Notes under the pieces: generated by a model
The model's input: only the letters and a program-made list of their open reading frames with translations
What the model was told of the DNA's origin: nothing
Databases searched by the model: none
NCBI GenBank assembly: GCA_019115685.1
Contig: DXDC01000119.1
Coordinates: 1-6,079 of the forward strand
Source: Candidatus Agrococcus pullicola
Lineage (GTDB): Bacteria; Actinomycetota; Actinomycetes; Actinomycetales; Microbacteriaceae
Reading direction: 5' to 3'
Length of the DNA: 6,079 bases
Position numbers and translations under genes: made by a program
Part shown: positions 1 through 5,489 of the stretch, piece by piece
Numbering within the stretch: position 1 is the first letter of the stretch
Layout: each line of letters begins with the position of its first letter

Positions 1-80
1 TAGAGAACCACCATCAGCGCCGCGATGCCACGTAGCCCTTCGAGCTCCATGAATCTGCTGCTACTTGCTTGTTTGACCAA
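1..80 (-). CDS. Partial acyltransferase-3 family membrane protein (N-terminus only)
   Basis: Read on the minus strand, the left edge holds an open frame whose translation includes RFMELEGLRGIAALMVVL before leaving the window. The core L-[D/E]-G-L-R-G-[I/L]-A-A-L followed by a hydrophobic run is the characteristic start of the acyltransferase-3 (OafA/YrhL/NolL-like) family. These are integral membrane proteins that move acyl groups, often O-acetyl, onto surface glycans; the hydrophobic run begins the first membrane helix. I chose the TTG at 80-78, because an AGAGG-like sequence lies just upstream and because family members usually carry R-[F/Y] and a few residues before the ELDG motif. The ATG at 50-48 is the alternative. 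The frame stays open upstream to a TAG near 161. Only about 26 codons are visible, so the substrate cannot be named. The gene is divergent from thrC. Confidence 0.6.
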   Translation of the reverse strand, partial: MVKQASSSRFMELEGLRGIAALMVVL

Positions 81-257
81 CGCTCCCTCTAATCGCGAAG
101 AACGCGGATCAATGTACCACCCCTCCCAGCACCAACCGTCAAGCCGCGCAAGCAAACGCTACGCGGAACCGGGCCGCGCTTTCACGGCATCCACTCGCCC
201 GTAGACTTGAAGGCGCGTCGTGCACCAGCACACGGATGCCACCTAGAAGGAGTGACA
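81..257. promoter_or_regulatory. Divergent intergenic region between acyltransferase gene and thrC
   Basis: This gap must carry the promoters of both divergent genes, but neither is clear. For thrC, TAGACT at 202-207 fits an actinobacterial TANNNT -10 box, with a weak TTTCAC (180-185) 16 nt before it. For the minus-strand gene, TTGACG (142-137) precedes TACATT (116-111), but the 20-nt spacing is too long for a normal sigma-70 site. I see no T-box, riboswitch-like structure or attenuator peptide ahead of thrC. Confidence 0.3.
246..252 (+). promoter_or_regulatory. Ribosome binding site deciding the thrC start
   Basis: GAAGGAG lies 5 nt before the GTG at 258. It decides the start: the in-frame GTG at 252 overlaps this site, and the TTG at 207 has no such sequence before it. 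Confidence 0.8.
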
Positions 258-1685
258 GTGCGCTACATTTCGACCCGCGGAGGCATGGAACCGGCCAGCT
301 TCAGCGAGGTGCTCATCGAAGGTCTCGCTCCCGACGGCGGCCTCGTCGTTCCGGCGACCATGCCGACGATCGCTCGCGAACAACTCGAGTCGTGGCGCCG
401 TCTCGACTACCCCTCGCTGGCGGCCGAAGTGCTGGGGATGTTCGCCACGGACATCCCGCGGCCCGATCTGCAGGCGATGACGGCGCGCGCGTACTCGACC
501 GACAAGTTCGCGAACGAGGCCATCGTGCCGGTCACGCCGATCGACGACCGAGTGTCGCTGCTCGGCCTCTCGGAGGGGCCAACGCTTGCGTTCAAAGACA
601 TGGCGATGCAGTTTCTCGGCGAGGCCGTCGAGTATGTACTGCAGCGCAAGGGCGGTACGCTCAACATCGTCGGCGCGACCAGCGGCGATACGGGCTCGGC
701 AGCCGAATACGCCTTCCGCGACAAGGACTCCGTCGCCGTCTTCATGCTCTCACCGCAGGGTCGCATGAGCGACTTCCAGCGCGCGCAGATGTACTCGCTG
801 ACCGAGCCGACCATCCACAACATCGCGATGGAGGGCGTCTTCGACGACGCCCAGAATCACCTCAAGGCGCTCGCGGGCGACCTCGATTTCAAACGGCGCT
901 ACCGCATCGGCGCCGTGAACTCGATCAATCTCGGCCGCGTCACCGCGCAGACCGTCTACTACGTGTGGGCGTACCTGCGACTCACGGATGAACTGAGCCG
1001 CGAACAGCGTGAGAGTTTCGAATTCTCGGTCACGGTGCCGAGCGGCAACTTCGGCAACATCCTGGCGGGGCACTTCGCGAAGAGCATGGGGGTGCCCGTT
1101 CGCAGGCTGGTACTGGCCAGCAACGAGAACAACGTGCTCGACGAGTTCTTCCGCACCGGCGTTTACCGACCGCGCACGAGCGAGAACACCTATCTCACGA
1201 GCAGCCCGTCGATGGACATCTCGAAAGCCTCGAATCTCGAGCGCTTCATCTTCGACCTCGTCGGCCGCGATGGGCTGCGCCTGCGCGAGGCGTGGGCGAT
1301 TCTGGATGCGAGCGGCGAACTCGATTTCAGCGACCACAAGGATGCGCTGCGCGAGACATACGGCTTTGTGAGCGGGTCCAGCACCCACGACGACCGCGTC
1401 GCCACGATCCGCGAGACGTTCGAAGACCACGGCGTGCTCATCGACCCGCACACCGCCGATGGTGTCAAGGTCGCGCGCGAGCACCTCGAAGACGGTGTAC
1501 CGATGCTCGTGCTCGAGACCGCGAAGCCCGCGAAGTTCCGCGAGATCGTGGTCGAGGCGACCGGTGAGGAACCGGAGATCCCCGAGCACTTGCGGTACCT
1601 GCTGAGCGCCGAGCAGCGTGTGGTCGAAATGACCAACGACGAGCGAGCGCTGCGCAACTACATCGCTGAGCATGCGCTCCTCTGA
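258..1685 (+). CDS. thrC: Threonine synthase, long (corynebacterial/E. coli/fungal-like) form
   Basis: Converts O-phospho-L-homoserine to L-threonine and phosphate, the last step of threonine synthesis, in the cytoplasm with pyridoxal phosphate (PLP). From the GTG start it is 475 aa, within the range of the long class (about 430-515 aa). The N-terminus has the typical RYISTRGG and GLAPDGGLVVP blocks. LAFKDMAMQF carries the PLP lysine, Lys113. GATSGDTGSAA spans about 139-149. VPSGNFGN (about 260-267) is the glycine-rich loop expected to hold the PLP phosphate. ASNENNVLDEF and TYLTSSPSMDISKASN are further conserved blocks of this class. The frame is intact to TGA at 1683-1685. No hom or thrB gene adjoins it, so it looks monocistronic or a lone gene, as thrC is in Corynebacterium glutamicum. 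A second, shorter thrC elsewhere in the genome cannot be excluded. Confidence 0.96.
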   Translation: MRYISTRGGMEPASFSEVLIEGLAPDGGLVVPATMPTIAREQLESWRRLDYPSLAAEVLGMFATDIPRPDLQAMTARAYSTDKFANEAIVPVTPIDDRVSLLGLSEGPTLAFKDMAMQFLGEAVEYVLQRKGGTLNIVGATSGDTGSAAEYAFRDKDSVAVFMLSPQGRMSDFQRAQMYSLTEPTIHNIAMEGVFDDAQNHLKALAGDLDFKRRYRIGAVNSINLGRVTAQTVYYVWAYLRLTDELSREQRESFEFSVTVPSGNFGNILAGHFAKSMGVPVRRLVLASNENNVLDEFFRTGVYRPRTSENTYLTSSPSMDISKASNLERFIFDLVGRDGLRLREAWAILDASGELDFSDHKDALRETYGFVSGSSTHDDRVATIRETFEDHGVLIDPHTADGVKVAREHLEDGVPMLVLETAKPAKFREIVVEATGEEPEIPEHLRYLLSAEQRVVEMTNDERALRNYIAEHALL

Positions 1686-1718
1686 GCCCTCGAAACCCCA
1701 TCCGTACCGACCCTTGCC

Positions 1719-1746
1719 TTGCGTCTGCCAAATCTCGGTCTATACG
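1719..1746 (+). promoter_or_regulatory. Candidate promoter for the F420-reductase-like gene
   Basis: TTGCGT (1719-1724) and TATACG (1741-1746) are 16 nt apart, which would place the transcript start near 1753 and give a leader of about 58 nt. CATAAT at 1759-1764 is an alternative -10 box, but it has no recognisable -35 box. The leader contains a short hairpin, TCGGT-ATTG-ACCGA (1776-1789). No terminator is visible between thrC and here, so read-through from thrC is also possible. Confidence 0.25.
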
Positions 1747-1810
1747 GTGACTCAAGCACATAATCGTCTTGACTGTCGGTATTGACCGAGAAAAGGCCGG
1801 GATCAACGAG

Positions 1811-2515
1811 ATGACGAGCAACAGCGCGATGTCCAAGCCGGTCATTGGCATCCTCGGGGCCGGCAAGCTCGGCACCGTGCTCGCCGCACGCGGCACAGCC
1901 GCCGGATACCGAATCCTCATTGCCGGCTCGGGCGCTCCCGAGACAATCCGCGCACATCTGACGGCGACCGTCCCGGGCGTCGACGTCGATACGAAAGAGA
2001 CGGTAACCCAGCGATCGGATGTCGTGATTCTGGCGATCCCGATCGGCGCGCTCGACAACATTCCGTTCGAAGCTCTGCGCGGCAAGGTCGTCATCGACGC
2101 CATGAACCACTGGCTGGAGGCCGACGGCCCGCGCGAGGACCTGAACGACCCCACGACGTCCACCAGCGAGATCGTCCAGGCGAGGCTACCCGACTCGCAC
2201 GTCGTCAAGGCGTTCAACCACATGGGGTATCACGATGTCGACGAACTCTGGGCTGAACCCGGCGACCCTCAGCGCAACGCGATCGCGATCGCGGGAGACG
2301 ACGAAGCTGCCGTCGGAGTCGTCGATCGCATCGTCGACGACTTCGGATTCGACCCACTGCACATCGGTCCGCTCTCCGAGGGAGTGAAGCTCGAGCCGAA
2401 CACGGTCGCGTTCGGATTCACGGGCTCGGCAGACGGGCTACTGCGCACGATCGACATGTTCTCGAGTACACCGCGTGGCAGAGCCGTGCTGACAGCTCGT
2501 GGCGGCCGGCTTTGA
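1811..2515 (+). CDS. NAD(P)-binding protein, NADPH-dependent F420 reductase-like (NPDP/Fno family)
   Basis: A 234-aa single-domain Rossmann protein. The nucleotide-binding loop is VIGILGAGKLGT near the N-terminus (Gly16, Gly18, Gly21), followed by a helix, the strand YRILIAGS, then DVVILAIPIGAL and GKVVIDAMNHW, the expected order for the NADP-oxidoreductase, coenzyme F420-dependent family. LPDSHVVKAFNHMGYHDVDE (about 126-145) is a block typical of bacterial members. True Fno enzymes move hydride between NADPH and F420; many bacterial homologues have unknown partners, so the F420 role is only a family label. In related proteins the second strand usually ends near N-S-R-G-P-E; here it reads GSGAPE without the arginine. 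The start is uncertain: ATG 1811 is chosen, with only a weak purine-rich upstream. ATG 1829 and TTG 1769 are in frame. No membrane segment or signal peptide is seen. Confidence 0.8.
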   Translation: MTSNSAMSKPVIGILGAGKLGTVLAARGTAAGYRILIAGSGAPETIRAHLTATVPGVDVDTKETVTQRSDVVILAIPIGALDNIPFEALRGKVVIDAMNHWLEADGPREDLNDPTTSTSEIVQARLPDSHVVKAFNHMGYHDVDELWAEPGDPQRNAIAIAGDDEAAVGVVDRIVDDFGFDPLHIGPLSEGVKLEPNTVAFGFTGSADGLLRTIDMFSSTPRGRAVLTARGGRL

Positions 2516-2603
2516 GCTGCCTGCCCGTGAGATGCCCGGTGCCGCTCGATCGACCGCCCACGAACGAGAAGGAAGGTCGCGCTTAGAGTTTATATGATTC
2601 TTA

Positions 2604-2642
2604 TCACTGACCCCTTGCGGGTCACTGACCTACTGATCCAGT
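2604..2642. repeat. Clustered direct and inverted repeats upstream of the M20 gene
   Basis: TCACTGACC occurs twice, at 2604-2612 and 2622-2630, exactly 18 nt apart. A related ACTGA follows at 2632. The first copy overlaps a hairpin TGACCC-CTTGC-GGGTCA (2608-2624), and ACTG-ATC-CAGT (2632-2642) forms another small inverted repeat. The cluster lies 40-80 nt before the M20 start codon, where a regulator could bind. No T-tract follows, so it is not a convincing terminator for the upstream gene. Confidence 0.45.
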
Positions 2643-2644
2643 GC

Positions 2645-2682
2645 TTGCACGGATAGGTGCAGTAGGATACGTTTCATAAACT
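2645..2682 (+). promoter_or_regulatory. Candidate promoter with very short leader for the M20 peptidase gene
   Basis: TAGGAT (2663-2668) fits the actinobacterial TANNNT -10 box and would start the transcript around 2675, leaving a leader of roughly 8 nt. TTGCAC (2645-2650) resembles a -35 box but is only 12 nt away, which is too close. An imperfect palindrome, GTTTCATA-AAC-TATGAAC (2671-2688), covers the start codon. The absence of any ribosome binding site fits a leaderless or near-leaderless message. Confidence 0.3.
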
Positions 2683-3807
2683 ATGAACTTTTCCACCGGC
2701 ACGGTGCCCGGTCTCGAACCGGATCTCGTCTTTCTCCGCGAACTTGTCGAACTCGAAACCCCGTCGCTCGATGCCGAAGCCAGCAGACGCATCGCAGGTA
2801 TCATCGCGAAGCGACTCGAGTCGCTCGGCGGAAAGATTCAGTCCGTTGCAACGGATGCCGGCACCAGCCTCGTTGCCGACTTCGAAGGCGTGGGGGACCC
2901 GATCCTCCTCGTCGGCCACACCGACACCGTGTGGCCGACAGGAACGCTGGCATCGGAACTACCGTGGTCGGAGCGCGACGGAATCATTCGGGGTCCGGGT
3001 GTCTACGACATGAAGAGCGGCATCGTCGTCATGTGCGCTGCGCTTCGCCAATTGCAGCAGCGGTCTCGAAACGCTGTGCGCATCGTGCTGAACTGCGATG
3101 AGGAGATCGGCTCACCGTCGACCCGCGACATGATCAAAGAGGCAGCCTCGGGCTGCCGTGCCGCGATCGGGTTTGAATCTCCGCACCCCGACGGTGCACT
3201 CAAACTCGGCCGTCGAGGCAGCACCCGCATCGTGGTGCGGGTGCAGGGCCGTTCCGCTCACGCCGCCCTCGACCCCGAGAACGGCATCTCCGCTATCGAT
3301 GAACTCGTCGATCAGCTCACCGATGTGCGATCCTTTACGAGCGACCCTGCGCTCCCCTCCCCCGTTCTCTCGAACGTGGGAGTGATATCCGGCGGGAGCC
3401 GCGCTAACGTCGTGCCGGAGCGAGCTACCGCCGAGATCGGGCTACGGTTCATCGAATCGGAGTCGGAGCACGCCGTACTGTCGCGCCTGCAGGCGCTTGA
3501 GCCGATTCGCAAAGGAGCTACGGTCGAAGTCGAAACGCTGTCCAGTAGGCCTGCCTGGCTTGCGTCCGAGGCCGACAAAGCGCTGGCCGACGCCATCAGT
3601 TCGGTCGGCGCATCGATCGGCCAGAACGTCGCGCACCGCCCCGCGGCAGGAGCCGGTGACACGAACCTCATCGGCAGCCTCGGAATCCCGACGATCGACG
3701 GTTTCGGCCCGCTCGGAGGCGGTGCTCACGCGCTCGATGAACACATCGTTGCGTCGACGATGCAGGAGCGCATCAACCTCCTCACCGCGGTGCTGACAGA
3801 GCTCTAG
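2683..3807 (+). CDS. M20 family zinc metallopeptidase (carboxypeptidase G2/ArgE/DapE type)
   Basis: A 374-aa hydrolase with the complete two-zinc site of M20 peptidases. HTDTVWP supplies His79 and the supporting Asp81. GVYDMKSG supplies the bridging Asp109. NCDEEIGS gives the catalytic base Glu140 and ligand Glu141. GFESPHP gives Glu165, matching the Glu position of carboxypeptidase G2. GGGAHALDEH gives the final ligand His349. The dimerisation (lid) domain starts near GRSAHAALDPENG, with conserved His193. It has no signal peptide, so it should act in the cytoplasm, unlike the exported Pseudomonas carboxypeptidase G2. Family members cut C-terminal glutamate, other small peptides or N-acyl amino acids; the sequence does not choose between them. 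ATG 2683 has no Shine-Dalgarno and the later in-frame GTG (2704) has none either. It ends convergent with the M15 gene, sharing a CTAG. A role in trimming peptides imported by the neighbouring transporter is an inference. Confidence 0.92.
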   Translation: MNFSTGTVPGLEPDLVFLRELVELETPSLDAEASRRIAGIIAKRLESLGGKIQSVATDAGTSLVADFEGVGDPILLVGHTDTVWPTGTLASELPWSERDGIIRGPGVYDMKSGIVVMCAALRQLQQRSRNAVRIVLNCDEEIGSPSTRDMIKEAASGCRAAIGFESPHPDGALKLGRRGSTRIVVRVQGRSAHAALDPENGISAIDELVDQLTDVRSFTSDPALPSPVLSNVGVISGGSRANVVPERATAEIGLRFIESESEHAVLSRLQALEPIRKGATVEVETLSSRPAWLASEADKALADAISSVGASIGQNVAHRPAAGAGDTNLIGSLGIPTIDGFGPLGGGAHALDEHIVASTMQERINLLTAVLTEL

Positions 3808-4418
3808 GGAGCGTAGTCGGGAGCCGCCTCCGCCTCGACGTAGTCTTCGTAGTTCGCAATGCCCCGCTGGCGCATGTCGAGCGTGATCTCGGTGCCGAGG
3901 TACCGGAAGTGCCAAGGTTCGTAGATGTAACCGACGACGGGTTGCTCGCCCCGGTCATAGCGCAGCAGGAAACCGAACTCCGCGCAGTGCTTCCGCAGCC
4001 AGAGGCCAGTGCGCGTTTCGCCGAACTCGCTCTTGAACGCGAACCCCGACCCGTCGTCGAGGTCCACGGCTAGCCCGGTCTGGTGCTCGGAGTGCCCCGG
4101 CCTGGCCGAATACGTCTCCGCTGCCGCCACGCCGTCTCGTTGCGAATAGCCCTTGAAGAGGGACTCCTGTTTCTCGAAACTGCGATAACCGCTCGTGATC
4201 AGAAACGGAAGTCCGTCTTCGGATGCCGCAGCGAACATCCGCTCGAGAGCCTCCGCCGCCGCCGCACGGATCGGTTGCCCGTTCGTGTTCTCGATACCTG
4301 CGGGCATGACGAGGTCTCTGGGTTCCCACCGAAGCGGCCGCAGCGGCCGCAGCTTATTGACGAGCACGTGCAAAGACCGCGGATTGTCGAGGTCCAAGCT
4401 CTCGATTTCTGCTTGCAT
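3804..4418 (-). CDS. Cytoplasmic M15 (VanY/LdcB-like) D-Ala carboxypeptidase-type metallopeptidase
   Basis: A 204-aa protein made almost only of an M15B catalytic domain. The zinc site is SEHQTGLAVD (His112, Asp119) and EPWH (catalytic Glu167, ligand His170). SGYRS (76-80), with Arg79, is the conserved substrate-side motif. VanY and LdcB/DacB homologues remove the C-terminal D-Ala of peptidoglycan pentapeptides or tetrapeptides, respectively. Those enzymes normally have an N-terminal membrane anchor or signal; here the protein starts MQAEIESLDL and is hydrophilic. The start is firm: AGGAG lies 6 nt before the ATG and an in-frame TGA (the stop of the ATPase gene) sits 12 nt upstream, ruling out a hidden leader. 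It is last in the peptide-transporter operon, which suggests action on imported peptides inside the cell. D,D- versus L,D-specificity cannot be told from sequence. Residues 23-30 include an LRPLRPLR repeat made by a 9-bp DNA duplication. Confidence 0.9.
   Translation of the reverse strand: MQAEIESLDLDNPRSLHVLVNKLRPLRPLRWEPRDLVMPAGIENTNGQPIRAAAAEALERMFAAASEDGLPFLITSGYRSFEKQESLFKGYSQRDGVAAAETYSARPGHSEHQTGLAVDLDDGSGFAFKSEFGETRTGLWLRKHCAEFGFLLRYDRGEQPVVGYIYEPWHFRYLGTEITLDMRQRGIANYEDYVEAEAAPDYAP
4333..4353. repeat. 9-bp tandem repeat with two adjacent NotI-type palindromes
   Basis: AGCGGCCGC is repeated twice, followed by a further AGC. This gives two GCGGCCGC palindromes one base apart and encodes the LRPLRPLR stretch in the N-terminal part of the M15 peptidase. 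Being a multiple of three, it keeps the frame. Confidence 0.85.
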
Positions 4419-4424
4419 CCCGTT

Positions 4425-4429
4425 CTCCT
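4425..4429 (-). promoter_or_regulatory. Ribosome binding site of the M15 peptidase gene
   Basis: AGGAG on the minus strand, 6 nt before the ATG at 4418, lies within the 12-nt gap after the ATPase stop codon. There is no room for a separate promoter in that gap, which supports co-transcription. Confidence 0.75.
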
Positions 4430-4430
4430 G

Positions 4431-5489
4431 TCAGCCCCTGCTCTCAGACTCAGCTCCGGCCGGCTGCACGCCCTCGAGTTCACGCGTCGCAGCGTAGTGG
4501 CAGGCGACCTGCCACTGGTCGGGCTTCGACGTGAGGATCTGCAGCTTCTGGCTCTTGCACTGCTCCTCGATGCCCGCCTCTGCGGCACGACCGTCCGCGA
4601 CGATCGGACAACGAGGGTGAAAGCGGCAGCCGCCGGGGATGCTCGACGCGTCGGGAGCCTCCCCCGAAAGCACGACCGCCTCGTCGGCCAGCGGCGATTC
4701 CGGCAGCACCGATACGAGCGCGCGCGTGTACGGGTGCTGCGGGTCCTTCAGCACCTGCTCCACGGGCCCCTGCTCGACGATTCGCCCCAGATACATGACG
4801 GCGATGCGGTCCGCGATGTTCCAGGCCAACCCGAGGTCGTGGGTGACGACCAGTGCGCCCAACCCGAATTCGTCGCGCAACTTCTGCAGCAGCGCAAGAA
4901 TCTCCCCGCGTACGGATGCGTCGAGGGACGCAACGGGTTCGTCCGCCACGAGGATTTTGGGCGCAAGTGCCAGCGCACCCGCGATCACGACACGCTGCCG
5001 CTGACCGCCCGAGAGCTCGTAGGGGTAGTTCATCAGGAAGCGCTCCGGTGGCCGGAGACCGGCCTGCGAGAGCGCCTCCATGACCTGTTCGGCCTCGTTG
5101 CTCCCCTCGATCCCGTGGATTCTCAACCCTTCCGCAACCGCCTCGTAAACGGTCTGCCGCGGGTTCAGCGCTCCCGCGGGATCCTGCAGGATCATCTGCA
5201 CCTGGCGCCTGAACTTCCGTAGCGCTCTCGTCGAGCGCCCCAGCGGTTCGCCATTGAAGGTGACGCTGCCGGCCGTCGGCTGCTCGAGTCCGAGCAGCGT
5301 GCGCGCCAGGGTCGTCTTTCCGCAACCGGACTCACCCGCCAGCGCAACGATCTCCCCTGCGCCGACTTCGAGATTCACTCCGTCGACCGCGTGCGCCTGA
5401 CGAGAGCCAGGGAGCGAGAACGTGACGTCGAGGTCCTTGGCTACAAGCCGTGCATCACCGACAGCGGCGCCGTCTGCTCTCTTGTTCAT
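4431..5489 (-). CDS. Oligo/dipeptide ABC transporter ATP-binding protein (OppF/DppF-like)
   Basis: A complete 352-aa ATPase that would power peptide import from the inner face of the membrane as one half of a heterodimer with the upstream ATPase. Walker A is GESGCGKTT (52-60), the Q-loop is LQDP (Gln102), the signature LSGGQ is at 159-163, Walker B is ILVADEP (179-185), the D-loop is SLD (188-190) and the H-loop histidine is His217. HPYTRAL (about 252-258) opens the C-terminal oligopeptide/dipeptide-transporter domain, which contains GGCRFHPRCP. Four cysteines (288, 294, 311, 330) match those that bind a [4Fe-4S] cluster in mycobacterial and some other Opp/Dpp ATPases. Cys294 to Cys311 is unusually far apart. 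ATG 5489 is chosen because AGGAGG stands 7 nt before it and the ATGA overlap couples it to the upstream gene; the open frame continues upstream to 5663, but that part overlaps the neighbour. Substrate is not readable from the ATPase. Confidence 0.94.
   Translation of the reverse strand: MNKRADGAAVGDARLVAKDLDVTFSLPGSRQAHAVDGVNLEVGAGEIVALAGESGCGKTTLARTLLGLEQPTAGSVTFNGEPLGRSTRALRKFRRQVQMILQDPAGALNPRQTVYEAVAEGLRIHGIEGSNEAEQVMEALSQAGLRPPERFLMNYPYELSGGQRQRVVIAGALALAPKILVADEPVASLDASVRGEILALLQKLRDEFGLGALVVTHDLGLAWNIADRIAVMYLGRIVEQGPVEQVLKDPQHPYTRALVSVLPESPLADEAVVLSGEAPDASSIPGGCRFHPRCPIVADGRAAEAGIEEQCKSQKLQILTSKPDQWQVACHYAATRELEGVQPAGAESESRG
5486..5489 (-). promoter_or_regulatory. ATGA stop/start overlap coupling the two ATPase genes
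   Basis: On the minus strand the bases ATGA hold the start codon of the OppF-like gene and the TGA stop of the OppD-like gene. With a strong AGGAGGGAG at 5502-5494, this is a classic arrangement for coupled translation and matched amounts of the two heterodimer subunits. Confidence 0.85.

Noticed and set aside
207..257. N-terminal extension of thrC from TTG 207
   Set aside because: The extra 17 residues do not resemble threonine synthase, whose conserved start is at RYISTRGG, and the strong ribosome binding site points to GTG 258.
750..1673. Long minus-strand open frame (307 codons) opposite thrC
   Set aside because: It is antisense to a confirmed threonine synthase and has no motif or ribosome binding site; GC-rich codon bias explains it.
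1776..1789. TCGGT-ATTG-ACCGA inverted repeat as a regulator operator
   Set aside because: A single 5-bp-stem palindrome in GC-rich DNA is expected by chance and no second copy is nearby.
1465..2223. Minus-strand open frame spanning the end of thrC and the reductase-like gene
   Set aside because: It overlaps two real genes on the other strand and its translation lacks any family signature.
2608..2624. Hairpin TGACCC/GGGTCA as a Rho-independent terminator of the reductase-like gene
   Set aside because: The stem is only 6 bp and no T-tract follows; its overlap with direct repeats fits a binding site better.
3801..3812. GCTC/GAGC hairpin at the convergent stops as a bidirectional terminator
   Set aside because: The stem is four base pairs with no T-tract on either side.
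4083..5222. Long plus-strand open frame (379 codons) opposite the M15 and ATPase genes
   Set aside because: It lies antisense to two genes with full catalytic motifs, its translation shows no recognisable domain, and it is rich in Arg/Leu/Pro as expected of a high-GC shadow frame.
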